From Betaproteobacteria bacterium (lineage in GTDB: Bacteria > Acidobacteriota > Terriglobia > Acidiferrales > UBA7541), in the NCBI GenBank assembly GCA_903970165.1, contig CAJCHZ010000110.1, positions 26,922 to 90,921 of the forward strand: a stretch of 64,000 nt of DNA. Reading direction: 5' to 3'. Below, piece after piece: positions 9,496 to 18,340 of the stretch; the stretch's first letter is position 1; every line of letters starts with the position of its first letter. The notes beneath the pieces were generated by a model. It searched no databases. It saw only the letters and a list, made by a program, of their open reading frames with translations, and was not told the origin of the DNA. A program made the translations under genes and the position numbers.

Positions 9496-12400
9496 ATGCG
9501 TTACCGATCCAGCCGTTTCCTTACAGTTGTATTTCTGTCTTCGTTATGCCTGTCCGCCTCCCCTGCGCAGACTCTCTTGCATGTGAAGGAAGACTCCGCC
9601 CGCATCCAATTTGCTTCCACGGACGCCGCCATTGCTCTCCCCGTCGAAAACCATTCCCACACCACGATCGCCACGCATCTCCTGCTCGAATTGCTCGATC
9701 CAAACGGCAAGCTTCGCGCCAGCGCAGAGCAGGACGCTTCCCTTCCGCCCGGCCTGACGAGGCTCAAAGCGACTCTGCCCGTGGCCTCCGCCCTAGTGGA
9801 GAAGGGCGACGGCAAGAATCTCTTGTGGTTCCGCCTGCGCTACACCATCACGCCAACCCTTCCGGCGAGCTCGCCTTCTGCTCCACTGATTGGCATTCTC
9901 GCCGTTGGCGAAGCCACTCCAGGCATTTTTGAGCTCCACGTTGCGACTCCCGACTTTGTTCGCGAAACTGGCCATTACGCCATCCGTGTTCGTGCCATTC
10001 ACCCCGTCACCGGCCGCCCCGTCGCCGGCGTCGCCGTCCAGGCATCCTTGGATCTAGATACAGACGACGATAAGCCTCTCGTGACGAAAACCGCTCTCAC
10101 CGATCGCCGCGGTTTCGCCACGCTTCCCTTCTCCCTCCCGCAAACCGTCGCAACAGGCGAAGTCTCGATCAAAGTCACCGGGAAACTTGCCGATTATTCC
10201 GTCGAAGCCGACGACGATTTCCGCGTGGTTCATTTTTCCAACGTTTCTCTCAGCACCGACAAACCCATCTACCAGCCCGGCCAGGCGCTCCACATGCGCT
10301 TGATGGCTTTCGACTCCAACAAAAAAGCCATCGCCGCCGAACCCGTGACCGTGAAGCTCCTCGACCCCGAGCAAACTCTCGTCTATGGCGCGCAACTCAA
10401 GACTTCCGCCTTCGGCATCGCCTCCGCGGATTGGCAAATCCCAGAGAATCTCCGCCTCGGTTCCTATAGCATCCAAGCCAGCTTCGGCGAAGGCCGCTAT
10501 GCCGATTCCGGCGCCAGCGCCTCCGTCAAAATCAGCCGCTACGATCTTCCCACCTTCACCGTCACCGCCAAACCCGATCGCGCCTTCTATCTTCCCGATC
10601 AAAATGCCTCCATCGAAATTCACGCCGATTATCTTTTCGGCGAGCCCGTCAAACGCGGCCACGTGCGCGTCGTCCGCGAAACCCAGCGCGAGTGGAATTA
10701 CCGCGAGCAAAAGTGGGACACCGAAGAAGGCGACAGCTACGAAGGCGATACCGACGACCGCGGCCGCTACATCGCGAAAATCGATTTGTCAGACGACCAC
10801 GACAGTCTTGCCGGCGAAGACTACTCCCGCTTTCACGATCTCAAGCTCGCGGCCTACTTCACCGATTCCTCCACTGGCCGCACCGAACAGCGCCGCTTTG
10901 ATTTGCGCATCACCAAGGATCCCATTCATATCTACGCCATCGATGCGAGCGGCTCCCAACACAACGGTCCTCCGCTCGAGTTTTATCTTTCCACCAGCTA
11001 CGCCGATGGCTCGCCCGCCTCCTGCGACGTCGAACTCTTTTGGGCCGGCGATCAATCTTCCGCGAACAACGCCAGTCCCAGGGAACCCGTCGAGCAGTAC
11101 CTTCGTCGAGTCCACACCAATCGTTACGGCGTGGCAAGAGTCGCCGGTCTCAGCGTTCCGCGTCCAACCACTCTCAGCTCCAGTGGCTCCTACGCTTTTG
11201 ATTTGAGCTTTCACGCCAAAGACAGCAAGGGCGAGGTCGGCCATCACGTCGAATCGATGTGGTTTCTCGATAGCCCCGGAATCCGTATCGCCACCGACAA
11301 AACTCTCTATGAACCCGGCGATCCCATCCAGGTCCGCCTCACTACCTCCGATCCAGACCTTTCCGTCGTCGTCGAAGCCATCCACGATTTCCAGGTCATC
11401 GCCTCAAAACAGGTCCACGTATCACGCAACACCGCCGAACTTGCCTTCGACTCCACAGAAAACTTCGAAAACGAGATCACCATCCTCGCCTATACGTTCG
11501 GCCGCAAACCCGGCGACGATTATTACAACTCCTCCACCTCCGGCGCGCACACCGTCTATTTCCGCAAAAGGCACGATTTACAAGTCGACGTAAAATTCGG
11601 CAAATCCGTCTACCGTCCCGGCGACGAAGCCACCGCCACCTTGCAAGTCATCAGCCCCGACGGCTCGCCCGCCAAAAGCGCCCTCGGCCTCGTCGTCGTC
11701 GATCAAGCCGTTGAAGAGCGCCAGCGCACCGACAGCGAATTCGGCGCCGCGGGGGGCTTCTTCAATTTTCGTGGAGACTGGGACGCCCCCAATATTGGCG
11801 GCCTTCGCCGAAGCGATCTTGACAAACTCGACCTCACCAAGCCGCTCCCCGACGGCCTCGAACTCGCCGCTGAAGTCCTCCTCCAGGGCAATTCCGACGG
11901 CCCCAAAACGTTCACAAGTGACCATGGTGCCGCGGACCTCGCCAAACTCTTCGCTTCCGAAATCGATCCCCAAATCGTCCCGATGCGCACCGCTCTTGCG
12001 AATCGCTACCGGCAAAAGAGCGAATACCCCAAAACACCAGCCGCCCTGGAAGATTTCCTCTCCACTGCCGGCATCGCGTGGCGCGACGCCAGAGATCCCT
12101 GGGGCACTCCCTACCACGCCGCCTTCCGCGTCTCTCGCGAATCCGACGTCCTCGAAATCTCCAGCGCCGGCCCCGACAAACTTCTCGGCACAGCCGATGA
12201 CTTCGTCGTCACCACTCTTTCCTGGCCCTACTTCAAGCCCCACGCCGATACCATCCAGCGCGCCGTCAACGAATTTCACGCCCGCACCCACAATTACATT
12301 CGCAACGAACAAACCCTCAAATCCGAACTCACCCGCCTCGGCCTCGACTTGGACTCCCTGAAAGATCCTTGGGGTCACGCTTACCAACTCTCCTTCGGAG

Positions 12401-15400
12401 TGAATACGTCCCACTTCACTGTCACCGTCGCCAGCGCCGGTCCCGACGGCCGTTTCACTTCCAAACAGTTTCCTTCCGATGACGACTTCCCGCTCGCCAC
12501 CATCGGCATCGACTACTTCTCCGAGATAAACGCGCAAATCGACGAGGCCCTCACCGCCAATTTCAAAAAAACGCAGTCGTTTCCGGAAACCACCGAGGAA
12601 CTAAAAGATGCCTTGGACCGCGCCGGAATCCACTGGGACGCGCTTCGCGACCCGTGGGATCATCCCTACTACGCCACCTTCCGCCGCGAAGCCCGCTTTG
12701 CCGATGACCTCACCGTCGAAACCTACGAACACCACACCCAAAAAGAACAGCAGCACACCACCATCGTCCCCATCACTCAACATATCGACTGGATCCAAAT
12801 CCGCAGTGTCGGCGAAGATGGTCTCGAAGGTACCTCCGACGATTTCGACGTTGCCTCCTACTCCCGCGGCGTCGTCGAACAAAGCAGCAAGGACAACGCT
12901 CCCGTTCCCATTGGCAATGCCACCGTCCTCCAGGGATCCACCGGCGCCATCTCCGGCACCGTAACCGATCCCGTCGGTGCTACCATCGCCAACGCGGAAA
13001 TCAGCGCTAAGAATTCAGCAACCTCCGCCGTCTTCACGACAAAATCTAACGAATCCGGCGACTACCTCCTCCGCAATCTCCCCGCCGGCCTTTACGTTGT
13101 CCAGTTCTCCGCTAACGGTTTTCGCGCCTATTCCATCACTCACGTCCCCGTCCGCTCCTCCAACGTAACGAAACTCGACGCTACCCTCAGCGTCGGCGCC
13201 GTTACCGAAACCGTCACAGTTCAAGCCGCCCCCGTCCTGTTGCAAACTACGACGAGCTCCGTTTCGCTCACGAAGCAAAGCCTCTCCTCATTGCCGCTTC
13301 TGCCTCAACAACAAGTTCTGCTCGCCACCCCCCGCCTCCGCGAATATTTCCCCGAAACCCTCCTCTGGCGCCCCGAACTCCTCACCGACAGCAAAGGCCG
13401 CGCCCAGCTCAAATTCCCTCTCGCGGACAACATCACCACCTGGAAGCTCTCCGCCGTCGCCTCCACCCTCAACGGCGAACTCGGCTCCTCCGAAAAATCC
13501 ATCCGCGCCTTTCAACCCTTCTTCGTCGAGCACGATCCCCCGCGCTTGCTCACCATCGGCGACGAAATTTCTCTTTCCGTCGTGCTCCGCAACTACCTCG
13601 ACCGCCGCCTCCAGGTCACCGTCGAGATGAAGCCCGCTCCCTGGTTCGCCCTCCAAAGCTCCGCCACGTTGAAAACCGCCATCTCCCCCAAAGATTCCTC
13701 GCGCGACATCTTCCAATTCAAAGCCATCGAAACCATCAAAGACGGAAAGCAGGAAGTCCGCGCCCTGGGCGCCGACGCCAGCGACGCCATCTCCCGCCCC
13801 GTCACCGTTCGCCCCAACGGCCAAGAAAAAACCGCCAGCGTCAGCCAGATTTTCTCCGACACCGTCTCTCTCGATCTCCAGGTTCCCGATTCCGCCATCG
13901 CCGGCGCTCTTCAAACGAGCCTCAAAATTTATCCAAATCTCACCGCTCACGTTCTCGAAAGCGTCGAAGCCATTCTCGAACGCCCCTACGGTTGCGGTGA
14001 ACAAACCATCTCCTCTACCTATCCCAGCGTCCTCCTCCTCAAATTCGCCAAAGCCTCGCCTTCCGAAAAGTCTCCGCTTCTCTCCCGCCCACACCGCTAC
14101 ACGCAGCTCGGTTACGAGCGTCTCCTCTCCTATCGCTCCGCCGATGGTGGATTTTCCTACTGGGGTAAGGGAAACTCGGATCTCGCTCTCACCGTCTACG
14201 CCATCAAATTTCTCACCGACGTCCGCGAATTCGTCGACGTCGACGACTCCATCATTAAGGAAGCCACTTCGTGGGTGCTGAATCAAGTCCAACCCGATGG
14301 CCACTGGCCCGCGAAAGGATGGGACGGCAACGAAATCCTGCCCCGCAGCGTCATGCTCACCGCCTACATCGCCCGCATCCTCGCCGCCTCAAAACTTACC
14401 TCGGACGCCACCGCCCCCAGCGGCAACGCGCAGCTCGCCAAAAACACCTCGCTCGCCCTCCAACACGCTCTCGCTTATCTCCAACCAAAAGTCGCATCGC
14501 TGGACGAGCCTTACGTCCTCGCATCCTATGCTCTCGCTGCCCTCGCCGCCGGCGACAAATCCGCCTTCGCCTCCAGCATCGCCCGCCTTCGCACTCTCGA
14601 ACATCGCGAAGGCGATGACACCTACTGGTCGCTCGAAAGCAACACTCCCTTCTACGGCTGGGGTTTGGCCGGACGCGTCGAAACCACCGCCCTCGTCCTG
14701 CAAGCTCTTAACGCCGACCCCGCTTCTTCCGCTGAATCCGACGCTCTCATCTCTCGCGGCCTCCTCTTTCTCCTTCGCAATCAGGATCGCTACGGCATCT
14801 GGTATTCCACCCAAGCCACCATCAACGTTCTCGACACCATCGCCGCTCTCATCGCTAATAAGCCGGAGCAGACCGATCCCTCCGCCGCCAATGCAACTCT
14901 TCCGTCAAAAGCCACCGTTCTCGTCGATGGCCACGAAGCGCTCGCCCTCGATCTTCCCCCGCCCAACACCCTCAGCGCGCCCATCACTGTCGACCTCTCC
15001 AAATTCGTTTCCCCCGGCCTGCATCACATCGAAGTTCGCCGTCCCCATGCTTCCGCTCGCGTTTCCGTTCAGGTGCTCGCCGATTACTACATTCCCTGGG
15101 CCAACCACGCCCCAGGCACCTCCCTGTATCAACAGGAAATGACTTCCGACGCCCTGCGCCTCTCCGTCCATTTCGACAAACTTTCCGCCAGCGTCGGCGA
15201 CCTCATCCAATGCAACGTCTCGGCCGAACGCATCGGCTTCCGCGGCTACGGCATGCTCCTCGCCGAAATCGGCCTCCCTCCCGGCGCCGAGGTCGACCGC
15301 AGCTCCCTCGAGCAAGCCGTCAAATCCTCCGGATGGGAGCTGAATCAATACGACGTCCTCCCCGACCGTCTCATCGTCTACCTCTGGCCACGCGGCGGCG

Positions 15401-15531
15401 GCACAAAATTCTCCTTCACCTTCAAACCCCGCTTCGGCCTCCGCGCCCTCTCCGCCCCCTCCATCCTCTACGACTACTACAACCCCGAAGCCCAAGCCGC
15501 CGTCCCGCCTTCCGCCTTCACCATCCAATAA
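9496..15531 (+). CDS. Giant bacterial alpha-2-macroglobulin with inserted GspG-like and regulatory modules
   Basis: A 2011-aa secreted protein of the alpha-2-macroglobulin/complement fold, which traps proteases in the periplasm. Order: signal peptide (about 1-22); MG-type beta domains (about 60-740, e.g. LSTDKPIYQPGQALHMRLMA); three tandem modules with the core DPWGTPYHA, DPWGHAYQL and DPWDHPYYA (about 840-1130); a carboxypeptidase-regulatory-like domain starting GAISGTVTDPVGA (about 1150-1250); the A2M segment (LLWRPELLTDSKGRAQLKF); a thioester motif PYGCGEQT with C1500 and Q1503; an alpha-alpha thioester domain; and a C-terminal receptor-like domain. The thioester is intact, so covalent capture is plausible. 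ATG at 9496 is chosen over GTG 9487 because of the GGGGTGGGGG just upstream. Confidence 0.9.
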   Translation: MRYRSSRFLTVVFLSSLCLSASPAQTLLHVKEDSARIQFASTDAAIALPVENHSHTTIATHLLLELLDPNGKLRASAEQDASLPPGLTRLKATLPVASALVEKGDGKNLLWFRLRYTITPTLPASSPSAPLIGILAVGEATPGIFELHVATPDFVRETGHYAIRVRAIHPVTGRPVAGVAVQASLDLDTDDDKPLVTKTALTDRRGFATLPFSLPQTVATGEVSIKVTGKLADYSVEADDDFRVVHFSNVSLSTDKPIYQPGQALHMRLMAFDSNKKAIAAEPVTVKLLDPEQTLVYGAQLKTSAFGIASADWQIPENLRLGSYSIQASFGEGRYADSGASASVKISRYDLPTFTVTAKPDRAFYLPDQNASIEIHADYLFGEPVKRGHVRVVRETQREWNYREQKWDTEEGDSYEGDTDDRGRYIAKIDLSDDHDSLAGEDYSRFHDLKLAAYFTDSSTGRTEQRRFDLRITKDPIHIYAIDASGSQHNGPPLEFYLSTSYADGSPASCDVELFWAGDQSSANNASPREPVEQYLRRVHTNRYGVARVAGLSVPRPTTLSSSGSYAFDLSFHAKDSKGEVGHHVESMWFLDSPGIRIATDKTLYEPGDPIQVRLTTSDPDLSVVVEAIHDFQVIASKQVHVSRNTAELAFDSTENFENEITILAYTFGRKPGDDYYNSSTSGAHTVYFRKRHDLQVDVKFGKSVYRPGDEATATLQVISPDGSPAKSALGLVVVDQAVEERQRTDSEFGAAGGFFNFRGDWDAPNIGGLRRSDLDKLDLTKPLPDGLELAAEVLLQGNSDGPKTFTSDHGAADLAKLFASEIDPQIVPMRTALANRYRQKSEYPKTPAALEDFLSTAGIAWRDARDPWGTPYHAAFRVSRESDVLEISSAGPDKLLGTADDFVVTTLSWPYFKPHADTIQRAVNEFHARTHNYIRNEQTLKSELTRLGLDLDSLKDPWGHAYQLSFGVNTSHFTVTVASAGPDGRFTSKQFPSDDDFPLATIGIDYFSEINAQIDEALTANFKKTQSFPETTEELKDALDRAGIHWDALRDPWDHPYYATFRREARFADDLTVETYEHHTQKEQQHTTIVPITQHIDWIQIRSVGEDGLEGTSDDFDVASYSRGVVEQSSKDNAPVPIGNATVLQGSTGAISGTVTDPVGATIANAEISAKNSATSAVFTTKSNESGDYLLRNLPAGLYVVQFSANGFRAYSITHVPVRSSNVTKLDATLSVGAVTETVTVQAAPVLLQTTTSSVSLTKQSLSSLPLLPQQQVLLATPRLREYFPETLLWRPELLTDSKGRAQLKFPLADNITTWKLSAVASTLNGELGSSEKSIRAFQPFFVEHDPPRLLTIGDEISLSVVLRNYLDRRLQVTVEMKPAPWFALQSSATLKTAISPKDSSRDIFQFKAIETIKDGKQEVRALGADASDAISRPVTVRPNGQEKTASVSQIFSDTVSLDLQVPDSAIAGALQTSLKIYPNLTAHVLESVEAILERPYGCGEQTISSTYPSVLLLKFAKASPSEKSPLLSRPHRYTQLGYERLLSYRSADGGFSYWGKGNSDLALTVYAIKFLTDVREFVDVDDSIIKEATSWVLNQVQPDGHWPAKGWDGNEILPRSVMLTAYIARILAASKLTSDATAPSGNAQLAKNTSLALQHALAYLQPKVASLDEPYVLASYALAALAAGDKSAFASSIARLRTLEHREGDDTYWSLESNTPFYGWGLAGRVETTALVLQALNADPASSAESDALISRGLLFLLRNQDRYGIWYSTQATINVLDTIAALIANKPEQTDPSAANATLPSKATVLVDGHEALALDLPPPNTLSAPITVDLSKFVSPGLHHIEVRRPHASARVSVQVLADYYIPWANHAPGTSLYQQEMTSDALRLSVHFDKLSASVGDLIQCNVSAERIGFRGYGMLLAEIGLPPGAEVDRSSLEQAVKSSGWELNQYDVLPDRLIVYLWPRGGGTKFSFTFKPRFGLRALSAPSILYDYYNPEAQAAVPPSAFTIQ

Positions 15532-15985
15532 GGCCCTGCGCCTCCGCCCGTTCGAAAGTATTGGTCTCCTTTCTTTTCAAACTATTCCGCACTCTTTGGT
15601 CCTTCCCAAGAACCCACCTCCCTTCTTTGGGCTCACACCCACTCCCCAATTGGCAACTTCTCCGTTACCGCCGCGCAGGATCCTTGCAACTTCTTTCTTT
15701 TCAGATCTTTCGCCGACCCCTCAAACTATCTCCTTTCTTTTCAAATGTTTCCAAAAAACACCCCGGGGGTGGGGGGCAAGCTCCGTTCCTTCACTTCCTC
15801 GGCGTCCGCCGCTACTCGGTGCTTACCACTGCTCTCTTCCGGCCACCCACAAGCCCCTGCAACTCCTTGCCTCCTCTCCGACACGGGTCGCCGAGCACGG
15901 GCCACGGGTTAGAGAGCACGGACCACAAACCATTCGTTACGTCCCTTCCCATCAATCCGCTACACTATTCCTTTCGAGGCACACC
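15532..15985. other. 454-bp gap with pyrimidine-rich direct repeats
   Basis: No gene is convincing here. The exact 17-mer TCTCCTTTCTTTTCAAA occurs at 15565-15581 and 15729-15745, with a diverged third copy near 15691-15705, and AGCACGGRCCAC occurs twice near 15894-15925. I looked for an FMN riboswitch before ribBA and did not find its conserved blocks. Confidence 0.5.
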
Positions 15986-17179
15986 ATGACTCCTGACCAA
16001 CCCACATTCGCCACCGTTGAAGAAGCCGTTGAAGAAATTCGCCAGGGCCGCATGATTGTCCTCGTCGACGACGAAGACCGCGAAAACGAAGGCGACCTCA
16101 CCATGGCCGCCGAAAAAATCACTCCCGAGGCCATCAACTTCATGGCCAAGTACGGCCGCGGCCTCATCTGTCTCACCCTCACCGAGCAGCGCTGTGACGA
16201 CCTTCACCTCCCGCTCATGTCCCCCATCAACACCAGTGTGCACGGCACGGCTTTCACCGAAGCCATCGACGGCCGCCTCGGCGTCACTACCGGCATCAGC
16301 GCCAACGACCGCGCCATCACCATCCTCACCGCCATTGATCCGAAAACGCGCCCACAGGATCTCGCCCGCCCAGGCCACGTCTTCCCGCTGCGCGCCCGCA
16401 ACGGCGGCGTCCTCGTCCGCGCCGGCCAGACCGAAGCCAGCGTCGATCTCTCACGCATCGCTGGCCTGAACGCCAGCGGCGTCATCTGCGAAATTATGAA
16501 CGAAGACGGCACCATGGCCCGCGTGCCGCAACTCCACGAATTCTGCAAGCAACACAATTTAAGAATGCTGACCGTCGCCGACCTCATCCGCTACCGCATG
16601 CAGCATGAGCGCTACGTCCGCCGCGTAGCCGAAGCCGTTCTCCCCACGCGTTACGGCGACTTCCGCATGATCGCCTACGCCAGCGACATGGATCACGATC
16701 AGCACATCGCGTTGGTCCGCGGCAGTCTCGAAGGCGAAACGCCCGCGCTCGTCCGCGTTCACTCACACTGTCTAACCGGCGACGTCTTCGGTTCCACAAC
16801 TTGCGACTGCAGCGAACTCGTTGCCCGCAGCCTCGCCACCATCGCCAAAGAAGACCGCGGCGTCTTCCTCTATCTCCACCACACCGGCCGCGGTTTCAGC
16901 GTGGAAACTGCCGATACCCTGGGCGCTCTGCCGCAAATTCATTTCCACAAGCGCGGTCAACTCGACCGCGAACCCGCCCGCCAACGCATGGTCCAACACG
17001 AAAGCGGCATAGGCGCCCAAATCCTCATCGACCTCGGCCTAAAAGACATCCGCGTGCTGACGAATCACCCAAAGAAGGTAGTTGCCCTCGAAGGCTACGG
17101 CATCCGCATCGCCGACCAAGTCCCGCTCCGCATCAACGAAGCCAAGCCCGAAGAACGCCGCACCCATCAGGTCCTCTGA
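15986..17179 (+). CDS. ribBA: RibBA: DHBP synthase fused to a divergent GTP cyclohydrolase II domain
   Basis: A 397-aa riboflavin-pathway protein. The N-terminal half is 3,4-dihydroxy-2-butanone-4-phosphate synthase (ribulose-5-P to DHBP) with DDEDRENEGDL at 28-38 and TGISANDRAITI. The usual GHTEA motif reads GQTEA. The C-terminal half is GTP cyclohydrolase II-like: zinc ligands C262, C273 and C275 (SHCLTGDVFGSTTCDC) and LTNHPKKVVALEGYGI are present. But the segment that in E. coli RibA holds RQEGRNIGL, Tyr105, Asp126 and Arg128 is replaced by HHTGRGFSV followed by unrelated sequence. The first activity is likely; the second is doubtful. ATG at 15986 matches the conserved N-terminus; the frame is open upstream but not protein-like. 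Confidence 0.88.
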   Translation: MTPDQPTFATVEEAVEEIRQGRMIVLVDDEDRENEGDLTMAAEKITPEAINFMAKYGRGLICLTLTEQRCDDLHLPLMSPINTSVHGTAFTEAIDGRLGVTTGISANDRAITILTAIDPKTRPQDLARPGHVFPLRARNGGVLVRAGQTEASVDLSRIAGLNASGVICEIMNEDGTMARVPQLHEFCKQHNLRMLTVADLIRYRMQHERYVRRVAEAVLPTRYGDFRMIAYASDMDHDQHIALVRGSLEGETPALVRVHSHCLTGDVFGSTTCDCSELVARSLATIAKEDRGVFLYLHHTGRGFSVETADTLGALPQIHFHKRGQLDREPARQRMVQHESGIGAQILIDLGLKDIRVLTNHPKKVVALEGYGIRIADQVPLRINEAKPEERRTHQVL

Positions 17180-17267
17180 TGATGAGTTCCGTGTACGAAA
17201 TTAAAAATGTCCTTCCGAGCGAGGCGAGGAATCCGCTTTTGGTTTCCAGCGCCGAGCGCGACGCAAA

Positions 17268-17658
17268 CTAGAAAAAGGAATCAGGAGGGTCTTCCGAAGC
17301 ACAGGAAGGCTTTGGCACGGGAGCGGGTTTCAATGGAGTTGCGGGCTTGTTCGCCGACGCGGGTTTGCTCTGCGACCTCGCTTTGCCCAGGGACAAGTAC
17401 TTGCGCATTTTTTCGAGCCGCTTCGGCCCAATGCCGCGGATCGTCCAGGCTCTTAAACGCGCCGTAGGATTTGCGCATCTGCAAAATCTTGTCGGCGGTA
17501 GCAGGCCCAATCCCCGGCACCAACTGCAACTCTTCCGACGTCGCCGTATTCAAATTGACCGGCGCAGCCGGCGGCAACTTTGTCGCAAAGCCCAGGCAAG
17601 GCATGACACACAACATGCCGCGCACGAGACAGACACGGGCGAATAAGCGCCAAGCCAT
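17268..17658 (-). pseudogene. Frameshifted ComEA-like helix-hairpin-helix protein
   Basis: The first frame (from 17658) encodes a signal-peptide-like start, then VNLNTATSEELQLVPGIGPA and TADKILQMRKSYGAFKSLDD, the first (HhH)2 half of a ComEA-type DNA-binding protein. The expected second half, IRGIGPKRLEKMRKYLSL, continues in a different frame that ends at 17268. At the junction (about 17443-17450) the usual two or three residues between LDD and IRGIGP are also missing, which suggests a small deletion. The unshifted frame runs on without homology to a stop at 17281. It is either a decayed gene, a sequencing error or, less likely, programmed frameshifting. Confidence 0.7.
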
Positions 17659-17729
17659 AGCGGATAAAATAGTGCATCGAATATATTAATAAATCAATAA
17701 TTTTGGCGAAGGCCAGCCGGGAGCTTCAT

Positions 17730-18284
17730 CTATCCGACGGAAAGCGGCGGACCGAGTAGCTCCATGCCGTAGGCTCGGTAAACGTCAGCTTGATTGAGAT
17801 AGACGCCGCCGGTATGTGCCTCATTGTCGCGGAAGAACGCTTCCATCTTATTCGCGGGCGCGAAACCAATCACCAGCTTCCCCGGTGTGTCGCCGTTAAA
17901 TGCCCACGCATGCGGCACTTCTCGAGGCGCAAGAATGGAATCGCCGGGCTTCGCATGAAAACGTTCGGAGCCGACTTCGACGAGATATTCGCCTGCGATG
18001 ACGTAGAACCACTCGTCTTCGTTGTGATGCAGGTGGCGCGGCGGGCCGCCTTTTTTGTGATTTGTGTGCTCGAAAATAAAGAGACCGCCGCTGCTGTCGC
18101 GAGTCAGGACTTTGAAGTCGCTGGAACTGACTCCGATGCTGTGATGTATGCCGCCGCGATCTTCTCCGCCGGCTACAAAAATGGCACCGGCCGGAGCCGC
18201 AGGCTTGGAGGACTGTCCCGCAAAAGTCAGTGGAAAAGCGGCAACGGCTCCGCCCAAAAAAGCGCGACGCTCCATGTTCCCCAT
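17730..18284 (-). CDS. Secreted cupin-domain protein
   Basis: A 184-aa protein with a Tat-like signal start (MERRAFLGGAVAAFPLTFAG) and a single conserved cupin barrel. Metal-ligand pattern: HLHHNEDEW in motif 1, with PGDSILAPREVPHAW as motif 2. ATG at 18284 has AAGGAGA upstream. The substrate cannot be inferred. Cupins of this type can be sugar-binding, oxygenase or storage-like. It follows the M16 peptidase genes after 56 bp and may be read with them. Confidence 0.8.
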   Translation of the reverse strand: MGNMERRAFLGGAVAAFPLTFAGQSSKPAAPAGAIFVAGGEDRGGIHHSIGVSSSDFKVLTRDSSGGLFIFEHTNHKKGGPPRHLHHNEDEWFYVIAGEYLVEVGSERFHAKPGDSILAPREVPHAWAFNGDTPGKLVIGFAPANKMEAFFRDNEAHTGGVYLNQADVYRAYGMELLGPPLSVG

Positions 18285-18340
18285 TGGAAGTGTTCTCCTT
18301 TGGGGAGAATGCTATCAGAAACGAGACTACACTAGGCGGT

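Noticed and set aside
13288..14304. A 338-aa minus-strand frame inside the alpha-2-macroglobulin gene.
   Set aside because: Gly/Glu/Asp-rich shadow; the plus frame carries the thioester motif.
15532..15985. Possible FMN riboswitch before ribBA.
   Set aside because: None of the conserved RFN blocks is present; only pyrimidine repeats are.
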